Assembly (NCBI GenBank): GCA_964478335.1
Contig: CAYZIC010000015.1
Span: 1-38,583 of the forward strand
Source of the DNA: CAYZIC01 sp964478335
Lineage (GTDB): Bacteria; Verrucomicrobiota; Kiritimatiellia; RFP12; DVOR01
DNA length: 38,583 nucleotides
Direction of reading: 5' to 3'
Shown: one piece after another, positions 1-6,299 of the stretch
Numbering within the stretch: the stretch's first letter is position 1
Layout: the number at the start of each line of letters is the position of its first letter
Translations under genes and position numbers: made by a program
The notes under the pieces: model-generated
Told to the model about the DNA's origin: nothing
What the model saw: the letters and a program-made list of their open reading frames with translations, nothing else
Databases searched by the model: none

Positions 1-215
1 AGCAGGCGGCTGCGGCTGTGCCGCTAGCGCGGCTAGAACGGTCGCTGCGCTCCCTCTTGATGAGCCTACGTCGAGGACTGCCAGAGGGATTGTATCACAG
101 AGACACGGAGCGCAACTGCGTCGCTACACAGAGGCGAGCAAGCTCGCCCGTTGCTTGTTGCCTGTTGCTTGATGCTTGTTCAGGGGAGCGGAGCGAGCCC
201 TAAGGACGAGGATGC
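1..215. repeat. Intergenic heptad/mini-hairpin repeat, copy R1
   Basis: This is the first copy of a repeat family found in at least eight intergenic places in the window. It holds a perfect GCGGC-TGT-GCCGC triloop hairpin (12-24), the inverted repeat GGCGAG-CAAG-CTCGCC (133-148), and a run of heptads of the GTTGCTT/GTTGCCT/GATGCTT type (about 150-184). A GC-rich block at 185-200 follows. No gene is supported here. From 216 to 280 I see nothing recognisable. Confidence 0.6.
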
Positions 216-283
216 TGGTGAGAGCAAGGAACGAGCTGACCCAGCCACTCCGTCTCGTCCAAAGACATCAAAGCCTATTTTTC

Positions 284-313
284 TGTCACCTTCCGTCAAT
301 TAGATCGTATAAT
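284..313 (+). promoter_or_regulatory. Promoter of the 378 gene
   Basis: A perfect TATAAT (308-313) lies 18 bp after TGTCAC (284-289). The same TGTCAC, 18-bp gap and CG-TATAA arrangement occurs before the next gene at 982-1011. The -35 element is a poor match to TTGACA. Confidence 0.45.
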
Positions 314-377
314 ACTATATTAAGGCATTTGCCGCGCAGTACGACTCACGCATACTCAGATAAAAGAGATCTTATCA

Positions 378-911
378 ATGACAACCAGCTCATCCCTCCA
401 AGAACAGCAACCCACGCAAAAAAAAGCTCAAGCAATTACTCACTGGATTAGCGAAAACCTCCCCGTGCTCCCAGACAGCGTTTTTGTCAACGATGACATC
501 GTCCCACATCTTCCTTACCACAGCTACGTCCATCTACAACGAGATGAAATCCCCCTCATGGTGATGAATTCACCCATTGCAATGTGGGGCATACAATCCC
601 AGCCCTCCACCCTTACTGGGCTTGTTGTGACCAATCTAGGCATCCACTATAAGCTCAAAGAAGACACCCTCTTGGCACACGTTAAGTTCGGCCCCTTTGC
701 GACCCCGATTCAAGGCTTCCTCCCCTACACCTTGATCAAATTTATGGACATTGGCAAACGCATCCAGTTTTGTGTCATAGCCTATCAAGGCAATCGCCTC
801 AACATCAACGGCTACACCATTGGATTGTTACGCATGGGCGCACGGCTCAAGGCCGATGAAAAGCTAGAAGCCTTTCTCTCGACCTTCTTCCAGACCTGCA
901 TCAATGCGTAA
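378..911 (+). CDS. Hypothetical protein, possible PH-like fold
   Basis: This encodes a 177-aa soluble protein I do not recognise. There is no signal peptide or membrane segment. The middle part, with motif VTNLGIHYKL near residue 85, resembles the strand pattern of bacterial PH-like domains, but that is a weak impression. The start is the first ATG after a purine-rich AAAGAGA element, about 60 bp downstream of a good TATAAT box. The gene is monocistronic, because a strong intrinsic terminator follows at once. It opens a run of small unrecognised genes (378-6028) that looks like an accessory region. The function is unknown. Confidence 0.7.
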   Translation: MTTSSSLQEQQPTQKKAQAITHWISENLPVLPDSVFVNDDIVPHLPYHSYVHLQRDEIPLMVMNSPIAMWGIQSQPSTLTGLVVTNLGIHYKLKEDTLLAHVKFGPFATPIQGFLPYTLIKFMDIGKRIQFCVIAYQGNRLNINGYTIGLLRMGARLKADEKLEAFLSTFFQTCINA

Positions 912-916
912 TCCCT

Positions 917-953
917 GTCCCCAGTGTGCTCCTATCACACTGGGGACTTTTTT
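917..953 (+). terminator. Intrinsic terminator after the 378 gene
   Basis: A perfect 12-bp stem (917-928 with 936-947, core CCCCAGTGTG/CACACTGGGG) has a 7-nt loop and is followed by T6. Confidence 0.9.
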
Positions 954-981
954 AATCCACCAAAAATAATTCACATTATTT

Positions 982-1011
982 TGTCACAATCCCCCTCCCC
1001 TCTCGTATAAC
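982..1011 (+). promoter_or_regulatory. Promoter of the 1068 gene
   Basis: TGTCAC (982-987) and TATAAC (1006-1011) are separated by 18 bp. Element, spacing and the CG before the -10 match the promoter of the preceding gene. TTGTCA at 981-986 could serve as a -35 with a 19-bp spacer. Confidence 0.45.
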
Positions 1012-1067
1012 CATATGACAGGCACTTTGTCTGTCGTTATCAACAACACCAATGTGGAGCCTTTACG

Positions 1068-1664
1068 ATGGACAAAAAATTACTTGAAGCAATCATCAAC
1101 TGTATCAAAGCTGTCGACGAGACACTCATCGATGAATATCTACCCCACGAAATACTAGACATTGTTAAGCTCCATGCCAAAATTGCAGTAGGGACAGGAC
1201 TTGCCTCAGGGTGGATACCTGGAGCTGGAGGCACAATTGCTTTAACAGCTTCAGCAGGCGCCGTCTGGTCAATGTATTACAGAGTCAATGAGAAGCTCGG
1301 TTTGCCCATGAACAAAAACATTTTGAAGTCTATCGCTACAGGAATTGGCTCAAATTTACTTTCCTACCTTGGAGTTGTCGCTGTCGCATCAGCTCTTTCC
1401 TTTTTTCCAATTATTGGTACAGCTCCTGCGTTGGTCATTATCGCAACCTCCAGCTACATCTTAACATGCACATCTGCCTATGTATATTTCACGGTGCTAG
1501 GCACTCTGTTTGCGACAGGAAAAGACCCCACAAAAATGACAGAAAGTGAACTCATGCGAGAAGCCGAGAAAACAATTAAAAACTCAAATGTTGAAAGCTT
1601 CATGAAGGATGCAAAAGTTGCAGCAAAGGCTGCGAATGACCGAGGTGAGTTCAAGAAGCAGTGA
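1068..1664 (+). CDS. DUF697-like membrane-associated protein
   Basis: This encodes a 198-aa protein with a charged N-terminus, a Gly/Ala-rich core and a charged, Lys-rich C-terminus. The core (about residues 40-145) contains WIPGAGGTIALTASAG and two further hydrophobic stretches, one around residues 87-110 and one around 112-140. The amphipathic Gly-rich helices recall DUF697/YcjF-type domains, which often accompany small GTPases, but no GTPase is adjacent. The start ATG follows GTGGAG with normal spacing. The gene has its own promoter, sharing architecture with the promoter of the 378 gene. The family assignment is tentative. Confidence 0.65.
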   Translation: MDKKLLEAIINCIKAVDETLIDEYLPHEILDIVKLHAKIAVGTGLASGWIPGAGGTIALTASAGAVWSMYYRVNEKLGLPMNKNILKSIATGIGSNLLSYLGVVAVASALSFFPIIGTAPALVIIATSSYILTCTSAYVYFTVLGTLFATGKDPTKMTESELMREAEKTIKNSNVESFMKDAKVAAKAANDRGEFKKQ

Positions 1665-1690
1665 ATGCTGTCACGTTGTGGGTAGGTACG

Positions 1691-1718
1691 TTGTTACGCA
1701 TGGACTTATTGGTATAAA
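1691..1718 (+). promoter_or_regulatory. Probable promoter of the DUF805 fusion gene
   Basis: TTGTTA (1691-1696) is followed after 16 bp by TATAAA (1713-1718). This lies about 20 bp before the start codon of the next gene. Confidence 0.4.
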
Positions 1719-1737
1719 TTGATTTAAGGATATGATC

Positions 1738-4098
1738 ATGACAAGCGAATTAAGCACGAAAGACGAAACAGAGTCTCTATCATTTTTAATCGGTGATGAC
1801 GAGTCGATTCAGGTGCGAAGCGAAGCCTGTTGCTATTATTTTTTGAAGAAGAGGCTGCAGGATGAGGGTGTTGACGTGCTGACTAAAAAACTTAAACAGA
1901 TCGAAAAGGATGCTAGGCAAAAAGAAACATTAACAGACTACTTTAATCGGTGCTCGCTTTTTGATTTCCCTGAGACGCTTGTAACAGCCGCCAGCGAAAT
2001 TGGTAATCATTTTAACGCTGTTGAGGAGTTCTTTATAGGTGACTTTACAAACGTTGGCATCAAGTTGGTTGAGGATGTTGACCTCTTTGATAAGACGTAT
2101 TGCCCACGAGTCGTTGACTACTTAGATATCGATGGGCTAGATCAAGCATTGGAGAAAGATATCTACCCTGAAATTAAAAAGCTTAAGGCATCTTTGCTCA
2201 AGTGGATTGAGTTCGATCTTCTTGATGTGCAGGCTCGAATGATAAATAAGCTTGCCCCCGAAAAATCATCCTCAGACTCAGTGATTAAAGGCTTGGCAAA
2301 AGCAGCATGGTCTGTTGGATCTGCCTATAGCTTAAAGTCTGACACCGTTAAAAAATATCTGGAAAAGTTAGATGATTACATTTCTAGCATTGCAGAATTA
2401 CTAAAGGAAAAAGAAATTCCTCGGTTGGTGAATGCCTACCAAAAAGCAATTAATGATTCAATTGCGGCATCATCGGAGATTCATGTTGACATTGATCAAT
2501 TTAGAGCGAAATCGGTCAAGTTGATTGAAGACAATCTACACACTAGCGATATACTAAAAACGATGCTTTGCCTGTTGCCATTTGAGCCAGTGGTTATCAA
2601 TCAGGCGCTTCAATTTTTTGGTGATGAGAATGGTGCAATCTCGTCTGTAGCAGAGCGGTTTGGTGTGGATTGCAATCATGAAAAGCTGATGATTGCTAAA
2701 AATGCTGTCGCACGCTATCCTTTAGAAATGGAACCCACTGCATTTGATTCGCGTTATAAATATTATGCGTTGCTGCGTCATTTGGATATCTCTTTAGATG
2801 GGGATGGTTTTAAAAAGTTGACAGAGAAAATCGAGGGCATAATCCAACGACATGATACTCAGACGCGAACGATCAATAAGCAGAAGTATCCAAGCCGACT
2901 TGAGGCGATATTAGTGCGTAAGGATCTGGCCTGGATGAAAGAAACCTTTGGTGTCAATTTAAATCCTGCTTTGAATGCTGCGACACGTAAGACATCCTTA
3001 AATCAGGAGTGCCTAAAAGATGGAGGAGATGTGCCATTTCAATCTTGCCTGGATCAGGTTGTTGAGGCGATCTCGGCGCGTGAGGCGCATTCACCATTTT
3101 TGGAGATGGTTTTGCGGGCGCTCCTTCACTATCGGGACTTCTCTTATTATGCGGGCAATACTTACTATGAGTCTGCGGCTCAAGCTAAGTTGGATCGTCC
3201 TCAAAAAGAAGAGCGTGCACGTTTGCTTTTTAGAAAGAGTAGCCATGTCATCTCCAACTTTGCGCTCACGGATGGGGGATGGTTTGCTCGGCAATTCTCA
3301 AGCCGTAAAAATCTTGAGAATGCGATGGTGGCGCGTTACTTTGGAGATACGCCGCCAACCGACCTCAATACGTTTTATGATCTACTCAAGTGGCAGTCTG
3401 GGTATGATTTTTTTGACAAGGACCCATCATATTTTGCTCATATTAGCACTGATATGCTCGAGCCTCAGTATGTGTCCTTGGTCGGCTTGCCTCAAGAGAC
3501 CACGCTTGATGAGGTTATTACAGATGAAACATCAATTGATGTCTTACCGATTATCTCATATGCTCCTCGAGGGACTAAAGAGGTCTTTGAGTTTGCAAAA
3601 GAAGTGGCACCTGCTGCATCTCTGATTGAGAATGGCACTACTGGCGAAAACTTTGTTGAAGAGCCGGCTACCATTGACGACAGCCCTATTACGAGAAATG
3701 TGGTTCCTAATGACAGGCTGGAGGAAGTGAGGGAGCGGCCCCTCATTTGTCAAACGTACTCGAAAGCATTTACGTGGAGTGGTAGAGCGTCTCGATTGGA
3801 GTTTTGGACGTTCGCCATCTTTTACTCCGTCATCATGGCTGTTTTTGCTCTTTTGATCGACAATATGACCGACGAAACAACAAAGCTCTATTTGGCAATC
3901 CCATTGTTGGTATTTTGGTTAGTTTCTGTCTTTCCCTTGCTCGGTGCATTCGTTAGACGTCTACATGACACGAATCGAAGTGGCTGGTGGTATTGGATCA
4001 TGCTCATCCCCGGTCTGGGTGCGGTTATCCTTTTAGTTATCTTGATGCTACCGAGTGTCAATGACGATAATGATTACGGCCTAGAGCCATTACACTAA
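1738..4098 (+). CDS. Large protein with C-terminal DUF805 domain
   Basis: I place the start at the ATG at 1738, which lies 7 nt after the Shine-Dalgarno AAGGA. The in-frame ATG at 1732 would be only 1 nt from it. The product is 786 aa. Residues 1 to about 660 are soluble, charged and mostly helical in pattern, with no family I recognise. The last ~117 residues form a DUF805 membrane domain: the signature FTWSGRASRLEFW, three hydrophobic segments, the loop RRLHDTNRSGWW, and then IPGLG and MLPS. DUF805 proteins are usually short (about 100-150 aa) and of unknown function. Here the domain acts as a C-terminal anchor for a large cytoplasmic part. The organisation is unusual, and the DUF805 call is firm. 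Confidence 0.8.
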   Translation: MTSELSTKDETESLSFLIGDDESIQVRSEACCYYFLKKRLQDEGVDVLTKKLKQIEKDARQKETLTDYFNRCSLFDFPETLVTAASEIGNHFNAVEEFFIGDFTNVGIKLVEDVDLFDKTYCPRVVDYLDIDGLDQALEKDIYPEIKKLKASLLKWIEFDLLDVQARMINKLAPEKSSSDSVIKGLAKAAWSVGSAYSLKSDTVKKYLEKLDDYISSIAELLKEKEIPRLVNAYQKAINDSIAASSEIHVDIDQFRAKSVKLIEDNLHTSDILKTMLCLLPFEPVVINQALQFFGDENGAISSVAERFGVDCNHEKLMIAKNAVARYPLEMEPTAFDSRYKYYALLRHLDISLDGDGFKKLTEKIEGIIQRHDTQTRTINKQKYPSRLEAILVRKDLAWMKETFGVNLNPALNAATRKTSLNQECLKDGGDVPFQSCLDQVVEAISAREAHSPFLEMVLRALLHYRDFSYYAGNTYYESAAQAKLDRPQKEERARLLFRKSSHVISNFALTDGGWFARQFSSRKNLENAMVARYFGDTPPTDLNTFYDLLKWQSGYDFFDKDPSYFAHISTDMLEPQYVSLVGLPQETTLDEVITDETSIDVLPIISYAPRGTKEVFEFAKEVAPAASLIENGTTGENFVEEPATIDDSPITRNVVPNDRLEEVRERPLICQTYSKAFTWSGRASRLEFWTFAIFYSVIMAVFALLIDNMTDETTKLYLAIPLLVFWLVSVFPLLGAFVRRLHDTNRSGWWYWIMLIPGLGAVILLVILMLPSVNDDNDYGLEPLH

Positions 4099-4120
4099 TA
4101 CACTCTAAAGGAGAATAACC

Positions 4121-4180
4121 ATGGCAATATCAACAATTGCGGTGAATGATAAGAGTGTGCGACTATCTGCATGGCACTAA
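4121..4180 (+). pseudogene. Truncated 5' copy of the Cys-rich small gene
   Basis: The leader AAAGGAGAATAACC and the first 11 codons match the gene at 5161 almost exactly (MAISTIAVNDK). The reading then diverges and stops after 19 codons, before any cysteine pair. It looks like a relic of duplication of the 5161 gene or of a recombination end-point. It could still be translated as a 19-aa peptide because the ribosome binding site is intact. Confidence 0.65.
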
Positions 4181-4194
4181 ACGTCATGCTGAAA

Positions 4195-4244
4195 CTTTCC
4201 TTCGTTCCTAAGCAGAGTCTTAGATAATGCAAGGAAAGATTTTT
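4195..4244 (+). terminator. Probable terminator after the DUF805 gene and relic
   Basis: The outer stem CTTTCCTT/AAGGAAAG (4195-4202 with 4231-4238) encloses the inner hairpin CTAAG-CAGAGT-CTTAG (4208-4223). The sequence ATTTTT follows. Confidence 0.55.
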
Positions 4245-4277
4245 GATACGACAAAAAATTAAATTAAGGATACTAAT

Positions 4278-4658
4278 ATGATTAAAGTTTGCTTAGCTTT
4301 TTATGTATTTCTTGCCTGGTTTGGCACATGGTCAACCATGAGTGGAATAGGAGCATTTTTCTTTTTCCTCTTATTCACTGCGATGATGATTGAAGCGACG
4401 GTTACAGCCTACATACCAAAAGGCATCATGTCTCTTATTTCTTTGATATCAAATCTATTGACCTTTGGGATCGGGTTATTTCTTCCTGTCATAGCAGGAC
4501 TCGTTTTATACTTTGGATACTTTTTTGGCCTTGGAGATATCTTTACGGAAATGCTTCCAAGCATTTTCCCAGCGGGGGGATATCTGTTTTCAGATGCTGG
4601 ACTCTCATGGCAATCTTGCTTGATGTCAGGTATCTATCTGGCTCTTGTTCTATTTTAA
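4278..4658 (+). CDS. Small integral membrane protein
   Basis: This encodes a 126-aa, very hydrophobic protein with about four predicted transmembrane segments (near residues 1-20, 22-43, 53-80 and 108-126). I do not recognise the family. The start ATG is 7 nt after AAGGA. The reading frame ends in a hydrophobic stretch (LALVLF) without a hydrophilic tail, so a truncated 3' end is possible. It lies between the DUF805 protein and the Cys-rich protein, in a region of small unrecognised genes. Confidence 0.6.
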   Translation: MIKVCLAFYVFLAWFGTWSTMSGIGAFFFFLLFTAMMIEATVTAYIPKGIMSLISLISNLLTFGIGLFLPVIAGLVLYFGYFFGLGDIFTEMLPSIFPAGGYLFSDAGLSWQSCLMSGIYLALVLF

Positions 4659-4836
4659 TGGGTGAAATGGCGACTGCATCGCTATTCGGCGTTGTCGAGT
4701 AGTGCGAGATCTTTTTTTTGGGGGGCTACTATGAAGGTGCGTTTCTCCCACCAAAAGGTCACAAAGCGAAACGAATAAGCAAGATCAATCTCGCCACTTC
4801 AGGCGCTATGCTCCTGCCTTTTATTCGTCCGACCCA

Positions 4837-4864
4837 TTGACATTAAACAAAAGTCTTTTATCTT
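4837..4864 (+). promoter_or_regulatory. Promoter upstream of the 5007 and 5161 genes
   Basis: A perfect -35 TTGACA (4837-4842) is followed after 16 bp by TATCTT (4859-4864). The predicted leader to 5007 is about 135 nt and contains the 4934-4966 inverted repeat. Confidence 0.5.
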
Positions 4865-4933
4865 GCTATGGTATTAGCTCGATATTTAAATCAACCAACA
4901 GACGGGAAAGACGAATCCAAGGAATAATAATCA

Positions 4934-4966
4934 TAGCGTTTACATCAACCGTTACTGTAAACGCTA
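4934..4966. promoter_or_regulatory. Inverted repeat in the leader
   Basis: TAGCGTTTACA and TGTAAACGCTA form a perfect 11-bp inverted repeat around an 11-nt loop. No T-run follows, so it is more likely an operator or RNA leader element than a terminator. Confidence 0.5.
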
Positions 4967-5006
4967 AGAAACTCATAAACAACCCCTAGCGAGAAAGGAT
5001 ACGGCT

Positions 5007-5192
5007 ATGGACTTCGGACAGATCTTTCAATCTGCAGCGAAAATGGTCCTTGAGGCGTACTGCAAAAACACGAGTGCTCGTAATCAGATCAATAAGGCAG
5101 TAGTGGACAAATGGAATAAGATGACCGATAATGATTCGGGAAAATCCAAGGAGAATAACCATGGCAATATCAACCATTGCAGTGAACGATAA
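5007..5192 (+). CDS. Small hypothetical protein, 61 aa
   Basis: The ORF starts with an ATG 7 nt after a good AAAGGA, which is the main support. The product is small, polar and has two cysteines, and I do not recognise it. Its last 32 nt overlap the start of the Cys-rich gene at 5161 in another frame. The overlap contains that gene's own ribosome binding site, so translation of the two may be coupled. The N-terminal ~45 residues are plausible protein sequence, while the tail may simply be read-out into the next gene. Confidence 0.45.
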   Translation: MDFGQIFQSAAKMVLEAYCKNTSARNQINKAVVDKWNKMTDNDSGKSKENNHGNINHCSER

Positions 5193-5361
5193 GAAATGTG
5201 CGACTTGCACTTGGTGGCAGGGTATGCGGCAGGTGGAGTTTCGGGCAAATCGACCGGCTTACGTTAAGGCGGATGCGAGCTCGGCTCCGTGCATGGCATG
5301 CAAATCCAATAAAACCCCTGGCGATCGATGCATCAAGCATCAGCTCTGGGAAAAACTCTAG
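5161..5361 (+). CDS. Small Cys-rich, probable zinc-ribbon protein
   Basis: This encodes 66 aa with two CxxC pairs (CATC at residues 13-16 and CMAC at about 44-47) and a fifth Cys near residue 57, the spacing of a zinc ribbon or small metal-binding domain. The start at 5161 is chosen because AAGGAG lies 6 nt upstream, and because the same leader and start recur in the relic at 4121. The ORF stays open upstream to 5131, but no ribosome binding site is there. The stop codon CTCTAG abuts the start of repeat R2. Partner and function are unknown. Confidence 0.65.
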   Translation: MAISTIAVNDKKCATCTWWQGMRQVEFRANRPAYVKADASSAPCMACKSNKTPGDRCIKHQLWEKL

Positions 5362-5490
5362 GCGGGGCGGCTCACTGCTAGAATTTGGGATTTGGACGCT
5401 GATAGCGGCCTGTGGCCTGAGTGCGCTCCCGCTGGTCGCTTGTAGCGGGAGCCCCAACACCATCCCCCCAACACCCATCCCCAAAAATCC
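5362..5490. repeat. Intergenic heptad/mini-hairpin repeat, copy R2
   Basis: Repeat sequence begins at the stop codon of the Cys-rich gene. It holds heptad-like steps (CTAGAAT, TTGGGAT, TTGGACG), a GGCC-TGT-GGCC triloop hairpin, a perfect 9-bp hairpin GCTCCCGCT/AGCGGGAGC (5425-5452), and a C/A-rich CCCAACA-type tract. Confidence 0.55.
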
Positions 5491-5503
5491 TAAGGAGGAC
5501 TCA

Positions 5504-6028
5504 ATGTGGCCTTTTGACTTAAATGAAGAGAAAGCGAGGAGGGCTTCTGGCATGAAGAATCCTTTTGGATTGTCGTGTCTAGATGATTTACTCTCGGGGC
5601 GCATGGGGCAACCACCTCTTGATGAGGCATCTCCTCAGGATCACGCTAGCGGGCAATCGATCCCGCGGGGGTTGGTCATTCGTTTGGCTGAGGATGGGCT
5701 ACATCTCATCCGTGGGAGCATGGATGAGGTTTTACCGTGGGAGTCGATTACGGATCTGAGTAAGGACTACTTCATTCTCTATGGATGTGTGAGGTGTGAT
5801 TTTTCTTGTCGGGTAGAAAACGCTTTGCTGGGATTTCCTCACTTGGCGCAATCGCCTCTTGACTATCAATCCTTGGAGAATGCGGTGGCGATGGGGGTGC
5901 CGCTCCCTGATGAGGTCCTGCGGGCTCTACAAAATATAGTCGCTAAAATGCAGGCTCTCTTATCTAAAATCGATGGCTACGCTGTCGAAATAAGGGGCTA
6001 CTCGCTCTACCCAAACCTGTGCCGCTAG
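5504..6028 (+). CDS. Hypothetical protein, possible PH-like domain
   Basis: The start ATG at 5504 is set by a strong AAGGAGG 6 nt upstream. The frame is open back to 5198, but that part runs through repeat R2 and the Cys-rich gene in another frame. The product is 174 aa, soluble and not recognised. Residues ~50-85 (LVIRLAEDGLHLIRG, then LPWESITDL) have the alternating pattern of PH-like domains, in which a W-E-S-I segment is common. This is only suggestive. The stop codon TAG lies within repeat sequence (CCGCTAGAATG), so the C-terminal residues may be repeat-derived. Confidence 0.6.
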   Translation: MWPFDLNEEKARRASGMKNPFGLSCLDDLLSGRMGQPPLDEASPQDHASGQSIPRGLVIRLAEDGLHLIRGSMDEVLPWESITDLSKDYFILYGCVRCDFSCRVENALLGFPHLAQSPLDYQSLENAVAMGVPLPDEVLRALQNIVAKMQALLSKIDGYAVEIRGYSLYPNLCR

Positions 6029-6240
6029 AATGTGGCCAAGCGGAGCAGCCTCCTAGAATGTAGAATCTGGGGCGGGGCTCGCTGCGCTCGCCCGCAACAA
6101 GCAGCTGGCATTAAGAGGCAGGTGCCCCGCCTCTAGCCTCTAGCCTGTTGCCTGATGCCTGATGCAGGCGAGCTTGCGAGCCCAACTCCCCAATCCCAAC
6201 TCCCAAAATCCTATCTCGTAGCGCACTCCTAGCTTGACAA
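6016..6240. repeat. Intergenic heptad/mini-hairpin repeat with promoter, copy R3
   Basis: The core 6054-6240 is nearly identical to R4 (9291-9453). It runs from TAGAATG heptads through a GC-rich block, five GCCTCTA/GCCTGTT/GCCTGAT heptads (6129-6163), the doubled GCGAGC, CCCAACT-type heptads and a conserved tail ending in CTTGACAA. The tail is the -35 box of the kinase promoter. R3 and R4 differ mainly by whole heptads. Confidence 0.75.
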
Positions 6241-6263
6241 AGAGGGGGCGATTATGCTACAGT
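6234..6263 (+). promoter_or_regulatory. Promoter of the kinase-sigma operon
   Basis: TTGACA (6234-6239) is followed after 18 bp by TACAGT (6258-6263), preceded by TGC as an extended -10. The -35 is part of repeat R3, and the rest of the promoter is not conserved with R4. Confidence 0.6.
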
Positions 6264-6299
6264 CAAGTTGTTTTAATAGATGATTGTATGAAGGATCTT

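Larger units (their letters stand above)
4659..5006 (+). other. Non-coding interval with promoter and leader hairpin
   Basis: No gene is supported in this 348-bp stretch. It holds a weak hairpin (4682-4702) with a T8 run at 4712-4719 that might end the preceding gene, a promoter (4837-4864), and an 11-bp inverted repeat (4934-4966) in the leader of the next gene. Confidence 0.5.

Noticed and set aside
18..451. Small frames in the first 450 bp (61 and 91 codons)
   Set aside because: They run through repeat R1 and the leader of the 378 gene, with no ribosome site and arbitrary composition.
5198..5503. Extended N-terminus for the gene at 5504
   Set aside because: It overlaps the Cys-rich gene and repeat R2 in another frame, while AAGGAGG marks 5504.
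5170..5604. 144-codon minus-strand frame
   Set aside because: It runs across the Cys-rich gene, repeat R2 and the start of the 5504 gene, and nothing supports it.
6234..6299. TTG start for the kinase, adding 22 residues
   Set aside because: The TTG is the first half of the -35 box TTGACA, so the added codons lie within and just after the promoter.
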